Assembly: GCA_039090855.1 (NCBI GenBank)
Contig: CM077034.1
Location: 9,192,984 to 9,256,983, forward strand
Length of the DNA stretch: 64,000 bases
Source: Macrothele yani
Lineage: Eukaryota > Arthropoda > Arachnida > Araneae > Macrothelidae
Direction: 5' to 3'
Position numbers and translations under genes: made by a program
The notes under the pieces: model-generated
Database searches by the model: none
The model's input: the letters and a program-made list of their open reading frames with translations, nothing else
Told to the model about the DNA's origin: nothing
In this document: piece by piece, positions 53,801 to 64,000 of the stretch
How the letters are laid out: the number at the start of each line of letters is the position of its first letter
Numbering within the stretch: the first letter of the stretch is position 1

Positions 53801-56800
53801 CACCTGGCAGGTTGCTTCTTTACAGCCCCGCACAATACGACAAACTGCCGAACCACCTGGCAGGTTGCTTCTTTACAGCCCCGCACAATACGACAAACTG
53901 CCAAACCACCTGGCGGATTGCTTCTTTGGAGCCCCGCACAATACGACAAACTGCCTAACCTATTGGCAGGTTGCCCCTTTGGAGCTCACGCACAATACGA
54001 CAAATTCCTAAACCACCTGGCAGGTTGCTTCTTTGCAGCCCCGCACAATACGACAAATTGCCAAACCACCTGGCGGATTGCTTCTTTGGAGCCCCGCACA
54101 ATACGACAAACTGCCAAACCACCTGGCAGGTCGCTTCTTTGTAGTCCTGCACAATACGACAAACTGCAAACCACCTGGCAGGTTGCTTCTTTGCCGCCCC
54201 GCACTATACGACAAACTGCCAAACCACCTGGCAGGTTGCTTCTTTGCAGACCCGCACAATACGACAAATTGCCAAACCACCTGGCAGGCTGCTCCTTTGC
54301 AGCCCCGCACGATACGACAAACTGCCAAACCACATGGCAGGTTGCTTCTTTGGAGCCCCACACAATACGACAAACTGCGAAACCACCTGGCAGGATGCTT
54401 CTTTACAGCCCCGCACAATACGACAAACTGCCGAACCACCTGGCAGGTTGCTTCTTTACAGCCCCGCACAATACGACAAACTGCCAAACCACCTGGCAGG
54501 TTGCTTCTTTGCAGATCCGCACAATACGACAAATTGCCAAACCACCTGCAGGTTGCTTCTTTGGAGCCCCGCACAATACGACAAACAGCCTAACCTCCTG
54601 GCAGGTTGCCTCTTTGGAGCTCCCGCACAATACGACAAATTCCTAAACCACCTGGCAGGTTGCTTCTTTGCAGCCCCGCACAATACGACAAATTGCCAAA
54701 CCACCTGGCGGATTGCTTCTTTGTAGCCCCGCACAATACGACAAACTGCCAAACCACCTGGCAGGTTTCTTCTTTGGAGCCCCGCACAATACGACAAACT
54801 GCCAAACCACCTGGCAGGTTGCTTCTTTGTAGTCCTGCACAACACGACAAACTGCAAACCACCTGGCAGGTTGCCTCTTTGGAGCTCCCGCACAATACGA
54901 CAAATTCCTAAACCACCTGGCAGGTTGCTTCCTTGCAGCCCCGCACAATACGACAAACTGCCAAACCACCTGGCGGATTGCTTCTTTTGAGCCCTGCACA
55001 ATACGACAAACTGCCAAACCACCTGGCAGGTTTCTTCTTTGGAGCCCCGCACAATACGACAAACTGCCAAACCACCTGGCAGGTTGCTTCTTTGTAGTCC
55101 TGCACAATACGACAAACTGCAAAACACCTGGCAGGTTGCTTCTTTGCCGCCCCGCACTATACGACAAACTGCCAAACCACCTGGAAGGTTGCTTCTTTGC
55201 AGACCCGCACAATACGACAAATTGCCAAACCACCTGGCAGGTTGCTTCTTTGCAGCCCCGCACAATACGACAAACTGCCAAACCACATGGCAGGTTGCTT
55301 CTTTGGAGCCCCACACAATACGACAAACTGCGAAACCACCTGGCAGGATGCTTGTTTACAGCCCCGCACAATACGACAAATTGCCGAACCACCTGGAAGG
55401 TTGCTTCTTTACAGCCCCGCACAATACGACAAACTGCCAAACCACCTGGCAGGTTGCTTCTTTGCAGACCTGCACAATACGACAAACTGCAAAAACCACC
55501 TGGCAGGTTTCATCTTTGCAGCCCCGCACAATACGACAAACTGCCAAACCACCTGGTAGGTTGCTTCTTTGCAGCCCCGCACAATACGACAAACTGCCAA
55601 ACCTCCTGCCAAGTTGCTTCTTTGCAGCCCCGCACAATACGACAAACTGCCAAACCACCTGGCAGTTTGCTACTTTGCAGCCCCGCACAATACGACAAAC
55701 TGCCAAACCACCTGGCAGGTTGCTTCTTTACAGCCCCGCACAATACGACAAACTGCCAAACCACCTGGCAGGTTGCTTCTTTGGAGCCCCGCTCAATACG
55801 ACAGACTGCCAAACCACCTGGCAGGTCGCTTCTTTACAGCCCCGCACAATGCGACATTCTGCCAAACCACCTGGCAGGTTGCTTCTTTAGAGCCCCGCAC
55901 AATACGACAAACTGCCAAACCTCCTGGCAGGTTGCTTCTTTGCAGCCCCGCACAATACGACAAACTGCCAAACCACCTGGCAGGTTGCTTCTTTGGAGCC
56001 TCGCACAATACGACAAACTGCCAAACCACCTGGAAGGTTGCTTCTTTGCAGCCCCGCACAATACGACAAACTGCAAAACCACCTACCAGGTTGCTTCTTT
56101 GCAGCCCCGCACAATACGACAAACTGCCAAACCACCTGCCAGGTTGCTTCTTTGGAGCCCCGCACAATACGACAAATTTCCAAACCACCTGGCAGGTTGC
56201 TTCTTTGGAGCCCCGCACAATACGACAAACTGCCAAACCACCTGGCAGGTTGCTTCTTTGCAGACCCGCACAATACGAGAAACTGCCAAACCACCTGGCA
56301 GGTTGCTTCTTTACAGCCCCGCACAATACGACAAAGTGCCAAACCACCTGACAGGTTGCTTCTTTACAGCCCCGCACAATACGACAGACTGCCAAACTAC
56401 CTGACACGTAGCTTCTTTGGATCCCAGCACAATACGACAAGCTGTCAAACCACCTGGCAGGTTGCTTCTTTACAGCCCCGCACAATACGACAAACTGCCA
56501 AACCACCTGGAGGATTGCTTCTTTGGAGCCCCGCACAATACGACAAACTGCCAAACCACCTGGCAGGTTGCTTCTTTGGAGCCCCGCACAATACGACAAA
56601 CTGCCAAACCACCTGGCAGATTGCTTCTTTGGAGCCCCGCACAATACGACAAGCTGTCAAACCACCTGGCAAGTTGCTTCTTTGGAAGCCCGCACAATAC
56701 GACAAACTGCCAAACCACCTGGCAGGTTGCTTCTTTGCAGACCCGCACAATACGAGAAACTGCCAAACCACCTTCCAGGTTGCTTCTTTGGAGCCCCGCA

Positions 56801-59800
56801 CAATACGACAAACTGCCAAACCACCTGGCAGGTTGCTTCTTTACAGCCCCGCACAATACGACAGACTGCCAAACTACCTGACACGTAGCTTCTTTGGAGC
56901 CCAGCACAATACGACAAATTTCCAAACCACCTGGCAGGTTGCTTCTTTGGAGCCCCGCACAATACGACAAACTGCCAAACCACCTGGCAGGTTGCTTCTT
57001 TGCAGACCCGCACAATACGAGAAACTGCCAAACCACCTGGCAGGTTGCTTCTTTACAGCCCCGTACAATACGACAAAGTGCCAAACCACCTGACAGGTTG
57101 CTTCTTTACAGCCCCGCACAATACGACAGACTGCCAAACTACCTGACACGTAGCTTCTTTGGATCCCAGCACAATACGACAAGCTGTCAAACCACCTGGC
57201 AGGTTGCTTCTTTACAGCCCCGCACAATACGACAAACTGCCAAACCACCTGGAGGATTGCTTCTTTGGAGCCCCGCACAATACGACAAACTGCCAAACCA
57301 CCTGGCAGGTTGCTTCTTTGTAGTACTGCACAATACGACAAACTGCCAAACCACCTGGCAGGTTGCTTCTTTGCAGCCCCGCACAATACGACAAACTGCA
57401 AAACCTCCTGGCAGGTTGCCTCTTTGGAGCCCCGCACAATACGACAAACTGCCAAACCACCTGGCAGGTTGCTTCTTTACAGCCCCGCACAATACGACAA
57501 ACTGCCGAACCACCTGGCAGGTTGCTTCTTTACAGCCCCGCACAATACGACAAACTGCCAAACCACCTGGCGGATTGCTTCTTTGGAGCCCCGCACAATA
57601 CGACAAACTGCCTAACCTATTGGCAGGTTGCCCCTTTGGAGCTCACGCACAATACGACAAATTCCTAAACCACCTGGCAGGTTGCTTCTTTGCAGCCCCG
57701 CACAATACGACAAATTGCCAAACCACCTGGCGGATTGCTTCTTTGGAGCCCCGCACAATACGACAAACTGCCAAACCACCTGGCAGGTCGCTTCTTTGTA
57801 GTCCTGCACAATACGACAAACTGCAAACCACCTGGCAGGTTGCTTCTTTGCCGCCCCGCACTATACGACAAACTGCCAAACCACCTGGCAGGTTGCTTCT
57901 TTGCAGACCCGCACAATACGACAAATTGCCAAACCACCTGGCAGGCTGCTCCTTTGCAGCCCCGCACGATACGACAAACTGCCAAACCACATGGCAGGTT
58001 GCTTCTTTGGAGCCCCACACAATACGACAAACTGCGAAACCACCTGGCAGGATGCTTCTTTACAGCCCCGCACAATACGACAAACTGCCGAACCACCTGG
58101 CAGGTTGCTTCTTTACAGCCCCGCACAATACGACAAACTGCCAAACCACCTGGCAGGTTGCTTCTTTGCAGATCCGCACAATACGACAAATTGCCAAACC
58201 ACCTGCAGGTTGCTTCTTTGGAGCCCCGCACAATACGACAAACAGCCTAACCTCCTGGCAGGTTGCCTCTTTGGAGCTCCCGCACAATACGACAAATTCC
58301 TAAACCACCTGGCAGGTTGCTTCTTTGCAGCCCCGCACAATACGACAAATTGCCAAACCACCTGGCGGATTGCTTCTTTGTAGCCCCGCACAATACGACA
58401 AACTGCCAAACCACCTGGCAGGTTTCTTCTTTGGAGCCCCGCACAATACGACAAACTGCCAAACCACCTGGCAGGTTGCTTCTTTGTAGTCCTGCACAAC
58501 ACGACAAACTGCAAACCACCTGGCAGGTTGCCTCTTTGGAGCTCCCGCACAATACGACAAATTCCTAAACCACCTGGCAGGTTGCTTCCTTGCAGCCCCG
58601 CACAATACGACAAACTGCCAAACCACCTGGCGGATTGCTTCTTTTGAGCCCTGCACAATACGACAAACTGCCAAACCACCTGGCAGGTTTCTTCTTTGGA
58701 GCCCCGCACAATACGACAAACTGCCAAACCACCTGGCAGGTTGCTTCTTTGTAGTCCTGCACAATACGACAAACTGCAAAACACCTGGCAGGTTGCTTCT
58801 TTGCCGCCCCGCACTATACGACAAACTGCCAAACCACCTGGAAGGTTGCTTCTTTGCAGACCCGCACAATACGACAAATTGCCAAACCACCTGGCAGGTT
58901 GCTTCTTTGCAGCCCCGCACAATACGACAAACTGCCAAACCACATGGCAGGTTGCTTCTTTGGAGCCCCACACAATACGACAAACTGCGAAACCACCTGG
59001 CAGGATGCTTGTTTACAGCCCCGCACAATACGACAAATTGCCGAACCACCTGGAAGGTTGCTTCTTTACAGCCCCGCACAATACGACAAACTGCCAAACC
59101 ACCTGGCAGGTTGCTTCTTTGCAGACCTGCACAATACGACAAACTGCAAAAACCACCTGGCAGGTTTCATCTTTGCAGCCCCGCACAATACGACAAACTG
59201 CCAAACCACCTGGTAGGTTGCTTCTTTGCAGCCCCGCACAATACGACAAACTGCCAAACCTCCTGCCAAGTTGCTTCTTTGCAGCCCCGCACAATACGAC
59301 AAACTGCCAAACCACCTGGCAGTTTGCTACTTTGCAGCCCCGCACAATACGACAAACTGCCAAACCACCTGGCAGGTTGCTTCTTTACAGCCCCGCACAA
59401 TACGACAAACTGCCAAACCACCTGGCAGGTTGCTTCTTTGGAGCCCCGCTCAATACGACAGACTGCCAAACCACCTGGCAGGTCGCTTCTTTACAGCCCC
59501 GCACAATGCGACATTCTGCCAAACCACCTGGCAGGTTGCTTCTTTAGAGCCCCGCACAATACGACAAACTGCCAAACCTCCTGGCAGGTTGCTTCTTTGC
59601 AGCCCCGCACAATACGACAAACTGCCAAACCACCTGGCAGGTTGCTTCTTTGGAGCCTCGCACAATACGACAAACTGCCAAACCACCTGGAAGGTTGCTT
59701 CTTTGCAGCCCCGCACAATACGACAAACTGCAAAACCACCTACCAGGTTGCTTCTTTGCAGCCCCGCACAATACGACAAACTGCCAAACCACCTGCCAGG

Positions 59801-60779
59801 TTGCTTCTTTGGAGCCCCGCACAATACGACAAATTTCCAAACCACCTGGCAGGTTGCTTCTTTGGAGCCCCGCACAATACGACAAACTGCCAAACCACCT
59901 GGCAGGTTGCTTCTTTGCAGACCCGCACAATACGAGAAACTGCCAAACCACCTGGCAGGTTGCTTCTTTACAGCCCCGCACAATACGACAAAGTGCCAAA
60001 CCACCTGACAGGTTGCTTCTTTACAGCCCCGCACAATACGACAGACTGCCAAACTACCTGACACGTAGCTTCTTTGGATCCCAGCACAATACGACAAGCT
60101 GTCAAACCACCTGGCAGGTTGCTTCTTTACAGCCCCGCACAATACGACAAACTGCCAAACCACCTGGAGGATTGCTTCTTTGGAGCCCCGCACAATACGA
60201 CAAACTGCCAAACCACCTGGCAGGTTGCTTCTTTGGAGCCCCGCACAATACGACAAACTGCCAAACCACCTGGCAGATTGCTTCTTTGGAGCCCCGCACA
60301 ATACGACAAGCTGTCAAACCACCTGGCAAGTTGCTTCTTTGGAAGCCCGCACAATACGACAAACTGCCAAACCACCTGGCAGGTTGCTTCTTTGCAGACC
60401 CGCACAATACGAGAAACTGCCAAACCACCTTCCAGGTTGCTTCTTTGGAGCCCCGCACAATACGACAAACTGCCAAACCACCTGGCAGGTTGCTTCTTTA
60501 CAGCCCCGCACAATACGACAGACTGCCAAACTACCTGACACGTAGCTTCTTTGGAGCCCAGCACAATACGACAAGCTGTCAAACCACCTGGCAGGTTGCT
60601 TCTTTACAGCCCCGCACAATACGACAAACTGCCAAACCACCTGGCGGATTGCTTCTTTGGAGCCCCGCACAATACGACAAACTGCCAAACCACCTGGCAG
60701 GTTGCTTCTTTGGAGCCCCGCACAATACGACAAGCTGTCAAACCACCTGGCAGGTTGCTTCTTTGCAACCCCTTACAAT
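47851..60779. repeat. 53-bp satellite array, about 244 copies with higher-order repeats
   Basis: The unit reads GACAAACTGCCAAACCACCT, GGCAGGTTGCTTCTTTGGAG and CCCCGCACAATAC. Each contains the inverted pair CTGCCA and TGGCAG around a 7-base loop. Large blocks repeat: GAGCTCACG occurs at 51067, 53982 and 57639, spaced 2915 and 3657 bp, which are 55 and 69 times 53. An older related copy is at about 49054. The consensus lacks stops in most frames, so very long open frames exist on both strands; they are by-products. Confidence 0.97.
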
Positions 60780-60839
60780 GCTGGGGATTTACCAAAGACG
60801 AACAGCAGCAATTAAACAAATAACTGGAAGGCGAATGAA

Positions 60840-61168
60840 TGATAAATACGCAGTTGACATGGATTAAGAACATCAAATAGAAGTCATCGCTCATTCCACG
60901 TCTTATAAGTGAGTCACGGAAAAATTCCAAACTGCCGGACCACCCGGCAGGTTGCATCATTGGAGCGGGGTTCCAAACATGCAACCTGCCCGGTGGTTTG
61001 GCAGTTTGTCGTTTGTGAGTCTAGAGAATTTCGAGGCCGCTATGGTGCAGCGGAAGCATGTCCGGCGCGTAACTGGAAGACCCTGGGTTCGATTCCCGGT
61101 GGCGGCCGATGAGAATATTTCCGTGACTCACTTATAAAAACGTGGAAAGTGCGAAGACTTCTATTTGA
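60840..61168. repeat. Compound right end of the insertion: one direct and one inverted copy of the terminal sequence
   Basis: GCAGTTGACATGGATTAAGA, then ACATCAAATAGAAGTCATCG (60850-60895), repeats the left terminus (47671-47710) in the same orientation, including TTATAAGTGAGTCACGGAAA, but without the tRNA-like part. It leads into one 53-bp unit (AACTGCCGGACCACCCGGCA). After CATTGGAGCGGGGTTCC at about 60965 the unit reappears inverted (GCAACCTGCCCGGTGGTTTG), then the tRNA-like sequence and the inverted terminus. Confidence 0.85.
61036..61107 (+). other. tRNA-like sequence with full cloverleaf potential, right end of the insertion
   Basis: A complete fold can be drawn: acceptor GCCGCTA with TGGCGGC (seven pairs, one G-T), D stem GTGC with GCAT, anticodon stem TCCGG with CTGGA, and T arm CTGGG TTCGATT CCCGG. 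The loop CGCGTAA would give anticodon CGT (Thr), but base 33 is G instead of the invariant T. There is no CCA and no Pol III terminator directly after it. It is probably tRNA-derived, not an active tRNA gene. Confidence 0.7.
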
Positions 61169-61179
61169 TGCTCACAATA

Positions 61180-61868
61180 CAGTGCAGCGTTGATAGTCCG
61201 ATTCCTCGGCAGCATTTCCCGGTGAATAATGCCTTCCATGTCCCACTAAACACACAACATGATCTTCGCAGGATGAAGGGCATGCTTTGGAAGTGGTGTT
61301 GGCGTCTTGTTTGGGATTAACCACTCCCTCCGATGCCCGAAATTCACGTACAGGCACCACTTTTCGTCTCCAGTAACAATACGTGACAGAAAGGGTTTGT
61401 GTTGTTAAGAACATTCGCGATAACGGGCGAGCAAAGAATCACATATGGCAACGCGCTGATTCTTGTTGTCCTCAGTGAGTGTGTGAGGAACCCAAGACCC
61501 CAATTTCTGGACCATTCCCATAGGTTCCAGTTGTCGTAGCACTATGGCTTGATCACAGTCCATTCAGTGGCCGATTCGCGTATGGTTTGACGCGGATTCA
61601 AGTGGATGAGATGGTTCAAACGAACCTCATCAAAGTGAGATGGACTACGTGAGCGTGGAGAGTCGTTGAGGTCAAAATTGCCACCACGGAACCACTCAAA
61701 CCATTTGCGGGCTGTCCTTTGAGCAATAGCATCCTCCCCATACACAGCACAAATTTGTCGAGTAGACTCGGCGGCTGTGGATTCCTTGTTAAACTCGTAG
61801 AGGAGCAGATGCCGGAATTGTTTATTCCTCTCTACTTGACACTCCATACTTCCGGACCTGAAATCCAA
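61180..61868 (-). pseudogene. Mariner transposase, N-terminal half
   Basis: From an ATG at 61847: MECQVERNKQFRHLLLYEFN, then ICAVYGEDAIAQRTARKWFE (helix-turn-helix), SPSHFDEVRLNHLIHLNPRQ and TIRESATEW. The frame is broken after IKP (about 61542). In another frame IVTGDEKWCLYVNF (61375-61335) gives the first catalytic Asp, then PKHALHPAKIMLCV, a TAG, and WDMEGIIHREMLP. It ends INAALYC at the insertion point. At least one frameshift and one stop make it inactive. Confidence 0.9.
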
Positions 61869-62024
61869 AAAACACGATTAGACACAATCGCACAACGCTA
61901 TATGATTTAGATACACGATATTACTGGCTACATTTTGATAATCAACTGGCCATCTGCAACGTCACTACTGACCTGAGAGACACTCGTGAAGTAAAACGGC
62001 ATGAACTTATGCTTCAACCCAATA

Positions 62025-62095
62025 TAGACCAGTGGTTCCTATCATTTTTTTGGCCATGCCCCACCTAAGCATCTCAAAAATCGTGATGCCCCCCT
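62025..62095. other. Spacer between mariner and the terminal array
   Basis: Contains TTTTTTTGGCCATGCCCCAC; nothing identified. Confidence 0.35.
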
Positions 62096-64000
62096 TGTGA
62101 CATATAATGCTTATTATTCAAAAAAATGAACTCCTATCGTCCACGTATAATGACATATACGTATAATTCTGTGACATATAATTCTTATTATTCAAAAAAT
62201 GAACTCCTACTCACGTGGATGATGGGAGCTGCATATAATTCTTATTATTCAAAAAATGAACTCCTATTCACGTGGAGGATAGGAGCTACATATAATTCTT
62301 ATTATTCAAAAAAGAATTATATGTAACTCCTATCCTCCACGTATGATGACATATACGTATAATTCTGTGACATATAATTCTTATTATTCAAAAAATGAAC
62401 TCCTATTCACGTGGATGATGGGAGCTACATATAATTCTTATTATTCAAAAAAGAAATGTATGTAACTCCTATCCTCCATGTATAATGACATATGCGTATA
62501 ATTCTGTGACACATAATTCTTATTATTCAAAAAATGAACTCCTATTCACGTGGATGATGGGAGCTACATATAATTCTTATTATTCAAAAAAGAATTATAT
62601 GTAACTCCTATCCTCCACGTATGATGACATATACGTATAATTCTGTGACATATAATTCTTATTATTCAAAAAATGAACTCCTATTCACGTGGATGATGGG
62701 AGCTGCATATAATTCTTATTATTCAAAAAAGAAATACATGTAACTCCTATCCTCCATGTATAATGACATATACGTATAATTCTGTGACATATAATTCTGT
62801 GACATATAATTCTTATTATTCAAAAAATGAACTCCTATTCACGTGGAGGATAGGAGCTACATATAATTCTTATTATTCAAAAAAGAATTATATGTAACTC
62901 CTATCCTCCACGTATAATGACATATACGTATAATTCTGTGACATATAATTCTTATTATTCAAAAAAGAAATATATGTAACTCCTATCCTCCATGTATAAT
63001 GACATATGCGTAGAATTCTGTGACACATAACTCTTATTATTCAAAAAATGAACTCCTATTCACGTGGATGATGGGAGCTACATATAATTCTTATTATTCA
63101 AAAAAGAATTATATGTAACTCCTATCCTCCACGTACGATGACATATACGTATAATTCTGTGACATATAATTCTTATTATTCAAAAAATGAACTCCTATTC
63201 ACGTGGATGATGGGAGCTACATATAATTCTTATTATTCAAAAAAGAATTATATGTAACTCCTATCCTCCACGTATGATGACATATACGTATAATTCTGTG
63301 ACATATAATTCTTATTATTCAAAAAATGAACTCCTATTCACGTGGATGATGGGAGCTACATATAATTCTTATTATTCAAAAAAGAAATGTATGTAACTCC
63401 TATCCTCCACGTATGATGACATATACGTATAATTCTGTGACATATAATTCTTATTATTCAAAAAATGAACTCCTATTCACGTGGATGATGGGAGCTGCAT
63501 ATAATTCTTATTATTCAAAAAAGAAATATATGTAACTCCTATCCTCCATGTATAATGACATATACGTATAATTCTGTGACATATAATTCTTATTATTCAA
63601 AAATGAACTCCTATTCACGTGGATGATAGGAGCTACATATAATTCTTATTATTCAAAAAAGAATTATATGTAACTCCTATCCTCCATGTATAATGACATA
63701 TACGTATAATTCTGTGACATATAATTCTTATTATTCAAAAAATGAACTCCTATTCACGTGGAGGATAGGAGCTACATATAATTCTTATTATTCAAAAAAG
63801 AATTATATGTAACTCCTATCCTCCACGTATAATGACATATACGTATAATTCTGTGACATATAATTCTTATTATTCAAAAAAGAAATATATGTAACTCCTA
63901 TCCTCCATGTATAATGACATATGCGTAGAATTCTGTGACACATAATTCTTATTATTCAAAAAATGAACTCCTATTCACGTGGATGATGGGAGCTACATAT
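62096..64000. repeat. Hairpin-forming satellite, about 140-bp unit, runs off the window end
   Basis: Repeated blocks: AATGAACTCCTATTCACGTG, GATGATGGGAGCTACATATA and ATTCTTATTATTCAAAAAAG, then AATTATATGTAACTCCTATC, CTCCACGTATAATGACATAT and ACGTATAATTCTGTGACATA. ACATATAATTCTT and AAGAATTATATGT form an inverted pair around ATTATTCAAAA in most units. Two unit types (AAAGAATTATATGT and AAAGAAATATATGT, the latter unable to pair fully) alternate irregularly. Confidence 0.95.

Larger units (their letters stand above)
47663..61168. mobile_element. 13.5-kb satellite-bearing insertion with inverted tRNA-like ends
   Basis: TGCTCACAATA is duplicated at 47652-47662 and 61169-61179, exactly at the break in the mariner gene. 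The left end contains ATCAAATAGAAGTTATCGCC, CACGTTTTATCAGTGAGTCA and a minus-strand tRNA-like sequence (47754-47825). The right end carries the same blocks inverted (TGAGTCAC, TATAAAAACGTGG, CTTCTATTTGA) after a plus-strand tRNA-like sequence (61036-61107). Between them lies the 53-bp array. No protein-coding gene is recognised inside, so any movement must have depended on other elements. An 11-bp duplication suits LINE-type target priming, while inverted ends suit a foldback or DNA element; the class is unresolved. Confidence 0.85.
47198..62022 (-). mobile_element. Mariner element split by a 13.5-kb insertion
   Basis: Terminal inverted repeats: TTGGGTTGATACATAAGTTC from 47198 and the complement of the right end, TTGGGTTGAAGCATAAGTTC, ending at 62022. 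TA flanks both (47196-47197 and 62023-62024). The N-terminal half of the transposase is at the right and the C-terminal half at the left, both on the minus strand. Removing the insertion (47663-61168 plus one TSD copy) leaves about 1.3 kb, the normal mariner size. Confidence 0.93.

Noticed and set aside
47851..60779. Assembly artefact as the full explanation of the 53-bp array
   Set aside because: Exact 2915- and 3657-bp block spacing could come from collapsed or duplicated reads, and I cannot exclude this for array length. The target duplication and the split mariner gene independently support a real insertion.
47797..60867. Very long open frames (up to 545 codons) on both strands across the 53-bp array
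   Set aside because: They arise because the repeat unit lacks stop codons in most frames. Three units make 53 codons, all frames look alike, and there is no promoter, splice or domain evidence.

Overview
This window is eukaryotic, most likely arthropod, nuclear DNA (a chelicerate is only a guess). It holds no operons or long intact genes. It shows intron-type splice signals, Pol III SINEs with tRNA-like heads, Tc1 and mariner transposons with TA target duplications, an RTE-type LINE, and many satellite arrays. By eye more than 80% is mobile or tandemly repeated DNA.

Candidate host sequence is sparse. Three short plus-strand exons (2554-2677, 25875-25969, 29617-29695) have good splice sites and compatible phases, and join into one open frame of about 99 codons. 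The cysteine pattern weakly suggests the extracellular part of a DEG/ENaC-type channel. If they belong together, the first intron is 23.2 kb and is filled with transposons and satellites. A minus-strand THAP zinc-finger ORF lies at 33668-33910.

Layout. 0-2.5 kb: Tc1 tail, tRNA-derived SINE-2 copies and a 145-bp array. 3.5-5.4 kb: CT-rich DNA and a 115-bp array. 5.4-9.3 kb: a Tc1 relic and a 5'-truncated RTE LINE. 9.5-11.1 kb: a 33-bp array. 11.5-22.4 kb: one Tc1 relic holding a 12-head SINE-2 array, a SINE-1 whose 135-bp body is repeated 25 times, and a second Tc1 that itself carries a SINE-1. 23.0-24.5 kb: a nearly complete Tc1. 26.3-28.6 kb: a second 145-bp-type repeat field with a foldback MITE and a SINE. 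30.9-32.7 kb: a 110-bp array. 34.3-38.4 kb: a SINE-1 cluster and a Tc1 relic with two SINE insertions. 38.5-40.4 kb: a 276-bp array. 40.6-43.7 kb: nested Tc1 elements. 44.0-47.1 kb: a 92-bp array. 47.2-62.0 kb: a mariner relic split by a 13.5-kb insertion. That insertion has inverted ends with tRNA-like sequences, an 11-bp target duplication and about 244 copies of a 53-bp unit. 62.1 kb to the end: a hairpin-forming array of about 140-bp units.

Two themes stand out. Short insertions flanked by target duplications have repeatedly become satellite arrays in place. Unrelated arrays also share consensus transcription-factor motifs: TGACGTCA in three arrays (plus a MITE), an ETS site in one, and a DR1 nuclear-receptor site in the 145-bp repeats. 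Family names SINE-1, SINE-2 and SINE-3 are local labels. All coordinates were read by eye, and edges may be off by a few bases.
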